A DNA stretch of 64,000 nucleotides, from contig NC_089392.1 in NCBI RefSeq assembly GCF_003171515.1, positions 2,666,001-2,730,000 on the forward strand, read 5' to 3'. Below are positions 25,701 to 38,123 of this stretch, piece after piece (positions within the stretch are counted from its first letter, which is position 1; each line of letters begins with the position of its first letter). The notes beneath the pieces were generated by a model that made no database searches, was not told where the DNA came from, and worked only from the letters and a program-made list of their open reading frames with translations. The position numbers were made by a program, and so were the translations under genes. Source of the stretch: Pyrenophora tritici-repentis. Lineage: Eukaryota; Ascomycota; Dothideomycetes; Pleosporales; Pleosporaceae.

Positions 25701-27169
25701 ACAACACATCATCCCGTCCCGTCCGCCTCCTCGTTCTGTCATTCCCCGCGCTATCTCTCCATCCCGTCTGGCTCCGACATAATTTACCTCTGTACGACTT
25801 GCATGCAACTGACCATCACATACACACACACCACACTACACCATAAACTTGCTTCCTCTCCCGCTCTCTCTGGCATCTGGCATCTGTCTGTCTTCCTGCA
25901 TATACCCGGTTTCTGTTTTCTTTTGTTTCCCGCGCTTGATTTTGCTTTTTGGAGAGCACCCAGCGCTTGTGTTTCACAGACCTCTTTTTTTATTGCACTT
26001 GTAATCTTGGGGGGACTTGCGGTTTTTTCCTGTGAGGAGACCTGGGTGGGTCGGTAGAAGGGCAGGGGGAGGGGCGGTGAGGTGTGTTTTTTGTTTGGAA
26101 GGGAGACCCCCCTTGCCTGACTTCATCGATTGGTTGTGTATGAAGAATTTAGACTCTTTTTTTTTAATGTGAGGTTTTCGTGAGAAGATGTTGTGTTGTG
26201 TCTGTTGAGTGTTTTGTGGGATAGAATGGGCTGGGCTGCGATGGATAGGGATAGAGTAGGGTGGGATGGGCTCGGAAAGGACGGGGGGGTTTTTTGTAAG
26301 AAAACATTCCTTTTGTTAGGAAAAGGGGTCCGGATATTGTGATGATGCTTCCTACTCTTTCTGCTATGATCATTTTAGGCAGGCGGGTCAATATTCTTTC
26401 ATTTTCGTTTTATCTTCTTCTTTTGTCATGGTGTCTTTGCTCATTGAATTTGTAGAGATGACTCTAGCGTTCTCGATCACGTGATCATTTACATCATGGA
26501 TTTCGCATGTGTAGGTATTGCTCACGTGACTAAGCATACACTGACAGCAATCGGTTCTAGCTTCATCTAGGTAGATCTAGACTCGAGATTGAAGCTTTGG
26601 GCGCCTGAAAACTAGATATGTAGGCATGTTTTCGGACATGGCGCCAAGGTACGTACAGCCAAATTGACGGTATTCTAGTATGTCAAGTATTATGACACCC
26701 GGGTGACATGGAATCTAAGGTCAAGATTCAATCGAGCTGATGAAAGTTTACATGGACACGTGGTTCGAATACGAGATGCGCTTGGCTTGGTAGATGTTTC
26801 CTGTTCTTTGCGGTTGGCGAGACACGCAGTGACCTCGATTGGGGGCAAGAGCTTGTGTGCAATTGCCTTGCAAGAACATTTTCGTTCCTTCCCACAGATG
26901 AGCAGCGATGTTTGGGTCTGAGCAACCTTGAAAACGCGTCCTTCTGAACGACAGTACTTGCACAAACATCAGTATCCGCAATCGTTTGTACGGATCACTA
27001 TTGCCACAAAGCTTGTCTAACAGTAAGACACGAAGTAAAGGACAATTCCAAACTCGTGGGCTAAAGTATATGAACAGGCTTCTACACTGATATAGATACC
27101 TCATCTTCATTCTTCCATCGTTATCATCCACACAGTCAGACGAATTCGGTATTCGCATACAAACGAACG
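25701..27169. other. Intergenic region, ARF1 3' side to Argonaute remnant
   Basis: 1.5 kb with no supported gene. The first part is a CT-rich 3' untranslated region of ARF1. Long T runs and G-rich patches occur near 26090-26300. Short frames at 26690-27160 lack family resemblance. Confidence 0.45.
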
Positions 27170-30100
27170 ATGCTGCTGCAGCGTTATATTAACGCTATCG
27201 AAGATGCTCTCAAGAAAGCTGGGTCGCCCTTTGGATGATGTGGCGGACAACACGCACTTGCGATGTGCCCTGCAGATGCGTTGGTTGGTAGGAAAGGCGC
27301 GGTTTGGGTAGAGATGGGCAAGGGGGCTCATGAGGCTGCTGATGCGTATCTGAAGAAGCATACTGGGTACAAGTATGTTGCAAAGCCAGCGGCAGGTGGT
27401 GGAGATAGTGGAAAGAATGGGAAAGGCGGGAACAATTATGTTGGCGGGAAGAATTGGGGTGGGTTCAAGAACGGCGGTGCTGGCGCGAAGGGTGCAGGTG
27501 GCCTTGGGCCTAAAACCCCCCAGCCTTCGGAAACAACACTACCAACGACAATCGCAAGTTTGGACAGCAGCAGTAAAACTTCAAAGGAGGATATTTTCAA
27601 CATGATGCGGTAAAGCAAACTGCACCAAAACACACTCGCGGTCCCGAATACGTCAACTCTACTCCAACATCTGAGATGTACTATCCCCAGAAGCAAGACC
27701 TCAGTAGAACTGATAAGCAGCCCAACAAAGACAAAGATAGCAAAGACGGGAGAGAATGGCATCTTCCTCAGGAGCTGCGTGATCAAATCAATTCGCGCCG
27801 GCTGCTGGAATCCCAGTTCGCAGTTCGACAAAGCTTCTTCCCTAAGACAGGAGACCAGAAAGTTCTAACGAACCACTTCGAATACGAGGTTGACGCCGAT
27901 ACCATCTTCTACGAATACAAGATTCTCGATCTAAAAATGAAGAATCGCAAGAAGGCGAGAGCACTTGTCAAGACGGCTATCGCAGACTAGAGCTTCCTCG
28001 CACAAAATGAGGATTCCTTTGCGACCAACTACTTCGACACTATTGTTTCCTGGAAACCTCTACATTTGAATCTAGACGGAGGTAGCTACAATGAAAATGA
28101 AGACAGTACTGAGTGGGGTCAACGCATCGCTGTCGGTGAAACCAAACTGTCCGTTCACTTTCGCTTCGCCAAGGAAATTACCATCCACAATCTAGAGCGA
28201 TATGCAGCCGGTGATCCGAGCTACGAGAGAGTGAATTTTGATAATATCGCCACCTGTCTCAACTTGGTAATCTCCAAGAGTTTCAACAACCAAGTACGCA
28301 AACTCTCCGCCAACAAGTTCTTCGTCAAGAGTGCACGCGTACCTCTCGGGACTGGCTCGGAAGCATCTGATTCGCTTGAAATAATCCGTGGTTATTTCTA
28401 CAATGTCAAACCTGGTATGGGCAACATCATCCTCAACTTCAACCTCTCCACCAGCGCTGTCTTTCATTCGGTTCTCGTGGCCGACTTCCTGTACAAGAAC
28501 AACACTTTTGCGTCCAGCGCTAAGACCATACTGATTGGCAAGAACGTCTATGTTGACGCTAAGCATTATCATGAGGATCCTGAAAAGCAGAAATACTTCA
28601 ATAGTGAAGATTCCCGTTACTGGAAGGTTTCGCGGCTGTCTCAAGAGAACATCGAGTCTTTGACATTTTCCAAGTCGAAGATGGTGGATAGCAATTCCGT
28701 CGTTGAACAGATCTATGGGATTGATCACTTAGAGCAAGGTAAGCATTCTCTTCACCACTTGACTGTAGTATTGCTAACGTATGATGTGCAGTCTTCCGAA
28801 AACGCCCCACTCCTGGTCGACCCGCGGTCAATGTTGGGACGGGTGACCGTCCGGTTTGGTATGCACAGGAGCATTTGCGAATTGTACCTTATCAGCCATA
28901 CACAAAACCGGTTCCGGACCAGTTCACATCGTCTATGGTCAACGAGGCTTGTCGGTCGCCGGAACTCAATCGAGCGTATATTGAGAATGAAGGACTTAGG
29001 ATTCTTGGTTTCGGCATTACCGCTGATGCTGTCGCATTCAAAAACATCCCGCTACGCCTTCATCCAACCATGCTTAAGGTTCCATACATTCATCTTGGAT
29101 TCCCCCAAGCGCTCTATGGCTCAGAGAATAAGCCCAACCACACAAGGCCAGGATCTCGTTGGCCATGGCCTGACAACACAGACAAGTTCTACAAAACAGT
29201 ACCAAAGACTGTAAAATTCAAATATACCATCGTTGCGGCTCAAGGCTGTGACCCCGCCACGCCGGAATAGTATGAAGCGTTTCTTAAAAATCACATCAGC
29301 AAATGCGGCCTTTCACCTCAGCAGGTCACGCGTATCAGTGTCGACAGGATCACTCCATTCCTGGCCTCGAATAATGAGACGGAATTAAAAAAGAAACTCA
29401 TTGGAGCCGTAACAGAAGGCGCGAAACTTTTTATCCTGGTAGTGGAGAAGTACGATACGACCATCTACCGGGAGCTCAAGAACCTGGCCGACCGCGTTGT
29501 GGGTATACAATCCTTATGCGTAGTCGAGCAAATGAAAAAGACCGACCGTTGGTTTGACGATATGATGAGAAATGTCATGATGAAGCTGAACCTCAAACTT
29601 GGCGGTATTAACCATGTCGTCGATGCGGTGCAGACTAGACTCAAGAGCCACACTGTGGTTCTCGGTGCTGACCTTGTTCATCCATCCGGTAATCTCCCTG
29701 GTGTGCCTTCTATTGCCTCAATCGTGGGCTCGGTCGACAACCATGCTGGCAAATGCCTGGGTTCCATGCGTCTACAGGGTATTGACACTACAGATCGCGA
29801 GCTAAGTAAAAACCAACTTTACTGAAAAAATGCTAAACATACCACATCATGGTCTCCGAATCAGTCATCGAGATGGTCACCGAGCGCCTCCACGCCTGGG
29901 CTGACTTTCACAAGGGACAACTGCCGGCTAATATCATCTACTACCGCGACGGCGTGTCGGCTGGTCACTACGCCAAAGTAAAAAAGGACGAACTCACAGC
30001 CATCCGCACTGCGTACACCGCAGTTCGCAAAACCAAGGGCCTAAAGCCACAGGGTCTCAACCTCACCGCCGTCATCGTAACCAAGCGCCATCACACACGC

Positions 30101-30794
30101 TTCTACCCAACCAGCGATGGTGAAACGGATAAAATTGGTAAAGGTAACTGTTTGCCTGGTACATGCGTCGACCAACTAATCACATCACCATACTACTAAG
30201 ACTTCTACTTACAATCGCACAGCGGCATCAAGGGAACAGCGCGTCCAACCCACTACTTTGTTCTTGAGAACAAAGTCCCAGGCTTGACGCTAGAAGCTCT
30301 CCGCGATTTGGTAAGTCTTTGCCTAAACTCTTTCCTTTCGTATCCCCTCTTTTGAACGCTCAAGCTAATCCACCCTACAGACACACGACCTCGCCTACTC
30401 CTACGTCCGCTCGATGACACCCGTCTCCTACGTTCCGCCCACATACTACGCCGACCGGCTATGCGAACGCGGCCGTCTGTACGTGCGCCGGTTCCTCGTG
30501 GGTGACGACTTGAACTTCAGGATGGAGGTCGATGCCGCCAGGGATAAACTCCGGGCGCAGTTAAAAGTGAAGAGGAAGGATGAGTTTGGAGACGACAAGG
30601 ACGGGATGATTGGGAAGGAGCAGATAAGGAAGAGGATGGATGAGGATACGGTCAACAAGGATGTGAAGAAGTGGGTGTTTGAGAAGATCAAGGAGGAGTT
30701 TAATAGGTATGGGGATGGTGGGGATGGTGGTGGAGATGTGGGACAGGGAAATCCTTGGGGGAGGGAGCTGGGAAAGACAATGTTTTGGATGTGA
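27170..30794 (+). pseudogene. Argonaute (QDE-2-like), inactivated by in-frame stops
   Basis: Argonautes bind small RNAs and slice targets; QDE-2 is the Neurospora quelling member. The reading from about 27170 shows a Gly-rich N-terminus (KNGKGGNNYVGGKNW), an N-domain (TNHFEYEVDADTIFYEYKIL), the DUF1785/linker-1 region (NFNLSTSAVFHSVLVADFL), a PAZ part after the 28740-28790 intron (NVGTGDRPVWYAQEHLRIVPYQPY), MID and PIWI. PIWI keeps all three metal ligands: VVLGADLVHPSG, IIYYRDGVSAGHY and KGTARPTHYF. Introns at 27610-27703, 29806-29864 and 30311-30380 fit. In-frame stops: TGA 27236, TAG 27988, TAG 29268, TAA 30197. The frame continues in phase through each, with family-like residues on both sides. 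Three stops sit where a Gln codon would fit. Confidence 0.85.
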
Positions 30795-31645
30795 GAGGCT
30801 TGGGGTTTGGGGGTTTGAAAATCTGAGGATCTGGGGATGGATAAGATGATGGATGATGTAGCAAACTATTGATATGTATCGGGGAACTGAGTGGGCGAAA
30901 TCGTTGTTGTATTGAGAACCGCGAAGTGCTAGCTATATGGTGCGGGGTGCTGCCTAGAGGAGGCTAGCCCTTAAGCAGAAGGAGCTAGTCCTATAAGAGG
31001 AGAGCTAACTGGTGAGAAGTGAATGCATGGAGACTGGCTTGCCCGGCCGACAATATGGTAGCTGAAAATCCATCAGTGCGTCGATTTCTTCTTGGGAGTA
31101 TACAGGCACTCCGCCGGGAACTGCTAGTTCGGCAGACTTACACAAATACATTGACTTTCACCTAAGAATGTTGCATATATCACGTCTCACTACTCGCAAT
31201 CGTTCTTACTGCAAGCATGCTAATAATGCAATGGAATGAATACTTACTACATTGATGGATCGATGAGGCTTTTTCGTTCGACCATTATTGACTTTCTTTT
31301 AAAGGTCCCACCCCAACTGTTTGCCTCTCTTCGTCACTTTCTCTTCTCCTTTACAAGCTTCATGTGAGCCCTAGCTTCCCTGAAAGCCCGAAGAGTCTAC
31401 ATAATTGAAGGCTCCTAGTACCGATAGTGTCGCAGTAGGTCGACTACAATAAACGCTCCCAGTACTCATAGTGTTGCAATAAGCCGAGGAGCCTGCATTT
31501 TCAAATGCTCTCAATACTTGTAGTGTTGTAGTAGGCCTAGGAATTTGGCCTTTACTTCTGTTGTCCTCTTGATAAGAATAGCGTGAATCAAATCCTTGTT
31601 CACACCCAAAAGAAACCCCTCCATCTTCAGTTACTCCCTGGGGCT
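30795..31645. other. Spacer between the first Argonaute and the decayed minus-strand gene
   Basis: 850 bases without a gene. At 31411-31545 three degenerate copies of a short block occur: CTCCTAGTACC, CTCCCAGTACT and CTCTCAATACT, each followed by TAGTG and a (T/C)(A/G)GTAGG-like end, spaced 44 and 52 bases apart. Confidence 0.45.
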
Positions 31646-33143
31646 TTACCCATTAACAGATGAAGGGCTGCTATTGCCACCCAGAGATTTTGCGACCTCG
31701 TCGAGCGGCAGTGCCACACTCGCCTTTAGGCTTGAGTACTGTACACGTGAGAGGGAACTAACACGCTGGCAGTTAGGACCTAAAGACTCATCGATTTTGC
31801 GGCCAAGTTGGACGGCTCCGGGATTGATTTCCTGCACTAGTTGTAACTACAGGCTCCATTCGGAGACGAGCAGCGTCTGCTCAACCCAGCTCACCGTCAC
31901 TATCTCGACAGGCATGAGGAGGAGACATCCCCAGCCAAGCTTGGTAGCTGCCTCGTACCAGCGACGAGATCGCTTCACCCGTGCGTTAAATGAACCCATG
32001 TCCAGGACTTTTCGGGTCCTTGCTCCTTCCAAAGCCGTTTCTTTGCCAAAATGCGCCTGTGGCCTTTTACACTGCTTTGCCCACTGCTCTGGGCCTCCTC
32101 AACCATATGCTGGTACTTTTGCCCAATGTACGCTATTCCCCATCGATATATGGCGCCCGCAGTTCCCATTACCCTCTCGCTATGCGTAACTGCCTCCCAG
32201 GTGAAGCGAAAGGATGACATAACCAGACTAGGCTCTGGAGCCGATTCAGAGGTTGAGGGACGGCCAGCGATAACGTACACCGCATTTCCTGAGTCTCGCC
32301 AGTTTTCTAAAAATTAGGCCGCAACTTTCTTCGCACCGGGGTTGCCGAATTGGCGTGCACACCGAAGCATGGCTGCCGCAGTGGCGTAGGGATGGCGCAC
32401 GGTGGAGAGGAAGTAGCCACCATCCTTCATAGGCTGGTCTAGGATCCAAGATATGACTGGTGCGTCATCGACATTAATAGAGCGATGTGCAATCTGCTCG
32501 GCGATCTCATCCCTAGACGGCGGCGCTTTTGCCTCTGCAACTTCGTGTCTTCTCGGCCGCTGCCTCTCTGACATCTGGTTGTTGTTGGTGGTGGTAGTGC
32601 GCGTAATGTACTGTGACCGCCCTTGCTCGCGTGTAGGCTCAATAGCAGGCTCACTGACCGTGTCATTGATGGCGTCGTCTTTGGCTACGCTAGGCAATCG
32701 TCTTCTCTTCCCATTGGGGTCTGCAACAGATTCATCATCGCTTAGAATCCCGTCCGCTGTCTTTATGACCGCAACCGTAGTTAGTCTGAGTAAGCGATGC
32801 CTGGCATTTATGTGCTGGAAGAGGTAGCCTAGGTGCTATCTTAGTTGCTGCTAGGAAGAGGTCATGCCATATGTTGTCTTCGAGCGTATACGCGGGGAGG
32901 AAGGAGCGTAGGAGCGTTACTGCGGCTGCGGCTGAGTGGGCGATGAGGATGGGTGGACATTTAACCATTTCCGATGCATACCAGCCATCATGGTCACTAG
33001 GAGACGTCGATGATAGTTGCAGCGTTGTGGTTGTGGCATCAGCAGGCCAGGTCGCAATACTCCGGCGTCGGCGCTATGTACGGAAGGCGCCGCTCCAGCG
33101 GTTCGGGCTTGGAAAAGAAATCCTTGATAGACCTATAAGGCAT
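31646..33143 (-). pseudogene. Decayed gene of unknown family with PIP-box-like N-terminus
   Basis: The minus strand reads as a broken protein from the ATG ending at 33143 (MPYRSIKDFFSKPEP). RSIKDFF resembles a PCNA-interacting peptide, although the usual Gln is replaced. The rest runs through AHSAAAAVTLLRSFLPAY, LSDDESVADPNGKRRR, ISWILDQPMKDGGYFLSTV, FRFTWEAVTHSERVMG and LGWGCLLLMPVEIVTVSWVE to a stop at 31646. Frame changes occur near 33045, 32780, 31990 and 31845, and a TAA lies near 32314. It resembles species-specific repetitive genes of Pleosporales, from memory only. The larger antisense open frame (31596-32189) is regarded as a shadow. Function unknown. Confidence 0.5.
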
Positions 33144-33703
33144 GGTATTGATACGAAGAATATGGTGTGGGGGTATTGTAGTATCGTGGTGCACTGGAGA
33201 TGGAGGTCTTCGCGTGCGGGGGGAGGTTTTATATCTCACTCACCTAGGTAACTTACGGTATGAACTGCATAGTACGCATCTTTAGCGTAGCAAACTGAAG
33301 AACCATCGATTATCAGAATTTGACGAGAACTCTACTGAGCTTTTCACACTTGCCGTGATAGGAGAGGCTACTCGGACTCGCACTAGCTCATTGATGTCAT
33401 CACCTTGGGTTCTGCGATACTTGCAAGCGAATACTTATTGCTACACATGGTCTCGTTGTCCTTTTCCGTATTTACGCAACCACAAGTCGATGAGGTTTGA
33501 CTTGGAACGCTTACTTTGCCGATCTAAGATTACGGTACAATCATGATTGCTCCAAAGTGTCACTCGCGGCTTGGGTACGAAAACAAGCTGAATAGTAAAG
33601 AGACCCACTTCTATATAAATGCATCGCGACGCTGTATCGAAACGACCATCAGCAGTGCATAAGCTAGACAGCTCCTGCCTTATCAGGTACAATCATCGCA
33701 GCT
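33144..33703. other. Spacer upstream of the second Argonaute
   Basis: 560 bases between opposite starts. No repeats or credible genes were seen; it may hold both ancestral promoters. Confidence 0.4.
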
Positions 33704-36700
33704 ATGCCAAAAATCCCTGGCATTGACCTAGAGACTAGACACATGCTGGGCCCCGACTTCAGACGTCGCATTGACAAGGATCTCAATTTCGAGAAGTGCA
33801 TCTGGTGCAAGTCTTGATCGACTGCCCAAATGCGTATCCCGCTCCCGAAAATCGCACTACACTCGCAAATGAGGTATTCAACGCTGGCTAACTCGATGTC
33901 GCCGTGGTTTATGTTTATGGGCTACAGCTTGGTCATTATCCGAGGAATGACGGGGTTACGGCGTTCATGGCTGGTCTGCCAAGGGGTCAGATGGAGGGCA
34001 CAAGCGAGCCTTCCAATCTGCCTAAACTTTCTCCTACGGTTGCTCCCCAAGCATCAAATCCTCCAACTCTTCCGAATACTCCTCTTCCTTTGGCACCTGG
34101 CATACCAATACCTCCAAGTGTCTCCATGACTGCAGGTGCTAACCCAACCACCAGCCCTCACCACGCTACGACTTCAGAAGCTGACAAAGAAATACCACGT
34201 CCCTTGGAAACACCTCAAATCCCACACACTCTTGAGGCTAAAGATTCAAGTGCCATTGGTAGTAACCAAACTCCCATTACACCCGTCGCTTCAGCTGTCC
34301 CAAGCACCCATCTCATGGACGCTCCTGCGATCAACTTTAACGAGATTACAAAATGTAAGCTAGCACCTGCAAGATCCACCTACAGCGAAGGTAGAAGAGT
34401 ATTTGTCGATCCTGAACTCCCCAACAGGCTGACTAATCTCAAGGATACTCTCAGGTACCCCATGAGGACAAAGCTTCGAACTGGACCGGGAAAAGGCCAG
34501 GTACTTGCCAACTACTTTGAACTTCTGATTGATCCGAAAGCGATACTCATAGAGTATCAGATACATGGCATACCAGATTCTGAACCTAGTATGGGCAAAA
34601 GTCGTTACATGAACACTGCGATTCAACCAGTACCATTTCTGAACAACAACCAAAACGTCTTTTTGGGACAACCTACATCAGTATGCAACGGGTGTTCGTG
34701 TTCATGTCGGAAATCCGATCACAAGTATTCGAAGGAGATGGAGACTGATTGATATTACCGACCGAGGCACAACTGCGAATCTCTGCCTCGAGTATGTACG
34801 ACAAGTTGACATCAAAGGACTTCTGGGTTATTCTAACACAAGTCACGCTGATCCCACGACCTACGATCCGACCCTGGCAGAGAATGTACTCAACACTATC
34901 ATAACGAAGTGTATCAGACAAAGCAATATGCTACACCTGAACAATCACAAGTTCTACGTGCGCGATTCTTTCCAAGATCTTCGTACTAGGGAGCAGCATG
35001 CCATAGCACCACTTCGATCAATGCGTGGCTACTCTTACAGAATTCACCCAACCATAGGGAAAGTTCTCCTCAACATTAGTCCAGCCAACAGCGCGTTTTG
35101 GAGGCCTTTCCTTGTTCATGAAGTCCTTCGCAATGGAAACGGGTCTTTTGGTGGACTTATTGAAGGTGGTCAGAGAGCACTCAAGAATATTAGAGTCTAC
35201 ATCACTTACGATCGCGATAACAAGGACGGGAGGTGCAAGAACCCCAAGTTTAAGGATGCAGTGTGTGGAACCGGAACATCTAAGAGCAAGATGAGTAAGC
35301 GGAGTCTAGACGTTCAGCATGCGAGAGTCAAAAAAATCCGCGGCTTTGGAAAAGAATGTAAATTTCAAGACTTCCTGTGGGAGCACAGAGACGCGTCTGG
35401 CAACGTCATTACAGGCGATACTGTAACTGTCACAGTGAAACAGTATCAAAGATTGCGTGAGTATATCTTGTATTGAAAAAGTTAAATCAATCCACTGACA
35501 GTATTCCAGAGTATGGACGAACACTTCGTCACGGTGAACTGTCTGCAGTGAATGTGGGTACAGCCCTTGCACCTAGCTGATTTGCACCCAAATACCTCCG
35601 GATCATCCCAGACCAGATATATGCGAAGGTGATTCCAGATGGTGTGGCTAACGATTTCCATAACAATGCCTGTCGTCCACCTAACGAGATCCGTCCACGA
35701 ATTGAACAAGAGGGACTTCAATATATCGTTCTTGGTTCTGAACAACGGCTCGAGCTGCAAACCAATTCAGATGAGTTCCCACTTGCTCCAGATACCTTCA
35801 ATTAACCTTCCGTACCCAAGTATCATGTACCATCCGAACTCAGCGACCACCGAAAGCGTTAATAAAGACACAGGAAGATGGGGCCTCCAGAAAATCAGAT
35901 TTTTAAAGAATGGAGAGAACAATCTTCGTTGAAAATTAATATGTGAACCACACGTCAGCAATCTCTCAGGAAACACACTGAAAAACAATTTCGATCGACA
36001 AATTGTCCTTACTGGTGTTTCCTCACAGTCAGATAGAGAAGGCGCCCCATTAGCCCTACGAGACAGCTCAGAAGGTCACTTAGAACATACCATTCACCAA
36101 TATCTCGAGCAACTAAGGAAGATAGGTGCACCTGTTCCTAGCATATCTGTCTTATTGATGCGCAAAAAAGACCAGAATGTCTATTCGAGCTTCAAATACC
36201 TGGCCGACCGAATGTTTCATATTCAGGCAATCTATATCACAGAGACCCACATGAACAAAGCCAACATCCACCAGTATATGGCTAACGTGGCTATGAAGGC
36301 GGACCTTAAGCTGGCAGGCATTAATCACTCTGCTTCCAACATATACCAATGGCTTTCAAAACCCTAGTGCTCAGTGCAGACTGTACACACCTGGGTAGTG
36401 GGGCACTAGCGGGCTGTCCCTCGATTGTTGCTGTTGTCAGTTCACTAGAAGCAAATGGAGGCAGATTTAGAGGAAAACTCAAGCTTCAGAGTGGGAGACA
36501 AGAAGTACGCATCCCCAAACAACTACCTTGCATAGCGCTAATGTTTTCAGATCATCACGGGCCTAGCAACCCTCCTCCAAACTCACTTCAATGACTGGTA
36601 CAAATTTCATGATAGATTCCCCGAGAACGTACTGTATTATCGCGACGGCGTCAGCACCTCTCAGTTCGATGATGTCAATGCTACAGAGGTTGCAGGCATC

Positions 36701-37460
36701 CAGGCAGCCTTTGAAAATTTAGTCAAGAGCAAGAAGAAGGATAACACAGAAGTACAGAAACTGAAGATTACCGCTGTCATCGTGAATAAACGACACGGTA
36801 CTCGATTTTTTCCTCTCCGAGAGATCGATGCCATGACTAGGAACAACAATTGCAAACCTGGACTCCTCGTTGAAAGCTCAATCACCTCACCGTACAACAC
36901 GGAAAACGGGATCAAAGGTACTGCGCGCTCTGCCCATTACACAGTGATCAAGAATGACATGCAAATGACCACTGAGCAATTAGAAGACCTGGCAAGTACA
37001 CCAAATCAATGATCAAGAAATACAATCTGCTAACAAGTCCCAGACACACAGACTATGCCATACTTACGTCCGAACAACACTAGGCGTATCATACGCCTTA
37101 CCCGCCTACTACGCCGACCGTCTCTGCGAACGAGGTCGCTGCTATCTCCGCGAGTGGTACAACCCTGACAACAACAAGCGACAAGAATATAATAACCAAC
37201 TCCGCGCTGTAGAGCGAATCGTGGAACAAAACCGCAATAACAAGAACGCGCACAACTCATCTCGTCAAACAGACGAGAAGAAGTCTGCTGCCGAAACAAA
37301 CGACGATGAAGATGATCTGGAAATTGTGGCAAGGCGCATGGAATCTTGGCTCATGCCGAACATCGTAAAAAGGTGGGACCGTGATATGGACCCTGTTGTC
37401 AACAACCCTGCGGGGAAGAGAAGGTGGAAGCATCGAGAAATTACTATGTACTGGATGTGA
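33704..37460 (+). pseudogene. Second Argonaute (QDE-2-like paralogue), frameshifted and stopped
   Basis: A diverged Argonaute in the same orientation as the first. Order: N-terminal region (DVAVVYVYGLQLGHYPRND), Pro/Thr-rich linker (33990-34330), N-domain (GQVLANYFELLIDPKAILIEYQ), linker and DUF1785 (NISPANSAFWRPFLVHEVL), PAZ part (FAPKYLRIIPDQI), MID, and PIWI. PIWI metal ligands persist: LVLSADCTHLG, VLYYRDGVSTSQF and KGTARSAHYTV. Introns near 35457-35510, 36506-36551 and 36991-37042 fit. Lesions: TAA 33889, frameshift near 34670, TGA 35578 (aligned with the Trp of RPVW in the first copy), frameshift near 35800, TGA 35930, frameshift near 36350. More decayed than the first copy. The C-terminus ends MYWM, close to the FWM end of the first. 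Confidence 0.85.
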
Positions 37461-38123
37461 GGTACAAGGAACGGATAAGTTCAGCTCTGTTTTAGCTGGA
37501 TGGATGAATCGTTATCACCTTTTCCACACCAACATCTCTTTTGTGAATTTCCCCTGATTCCTCGTTGATTTGCCACGTTTTTTAAAATTATCGTCTCCCT
37601 ACCCCCTCATCTCCCTGCAACTACTGTTATCGCGTTGCCTGTTCTTCTTTTGATTTTATAGATGCGATGATAGACTATTAATGAGGTTTATGCGGTTCCG
37701 AATGAGTGAAGTGCCATATGTCAAGGAACTTGAATGCGAGGACAAAGACCTGGAATAGTAAAACGCATATTTCGATGAGAGGGGCGTGGTCTTCTCACTC
37801 ATAGAACTAGACTGCTGTTATCACATGGCAAGCATTGTATTTCCCACACATTCATCAAGAACAGGCTGGAAATCGATATTGTCAGAAAATTATTCAATTC
37901 TGTTGAGATGTCATAGTGAAAACAACTCAAACAATCAGCGTTCAGACACCAAACACCTGTGGCTATTGTGGCCGACCTCCATCTACCCAGTTGTTCCATG
38001 TTCCGTGTCGCTAGAAATGCAATGATGCTGACCAATTCTAACAAATGAAAGTTGCGCCAGACCCGTCGTAAAAAACTCAGCGAGCGCAAATGCCATCATA
38101 CCTCGGTGAAAACGTAGGTACAA
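37461..38123. other. Convergent spacer between second Argonaute and homeobox gene
   Basis: 660 bases, no gene recognised; the 3' untranslated regions of both neighbours are expected here. Confidence 0.4.

Noticed and set aside
26700..26790. Possible tRNA because of GGTTCGAATAC near 26760
   Set aside because: No matching acceptor stem, D-arm or anticodon arm could be folded around it.
30121..30200. Intron removing the TAA at 30197 in the first Argonaute
   Set aside because: It would delete the conserved NCLPGT...TSPYY block of the PIWI domain.
31596..32189. 197-codon plus-strand frame
   Set aside because: Lies antisense to the decayed minus-strand gene, whose fragments run across it in coherent order; the plus frame resembles nothing.
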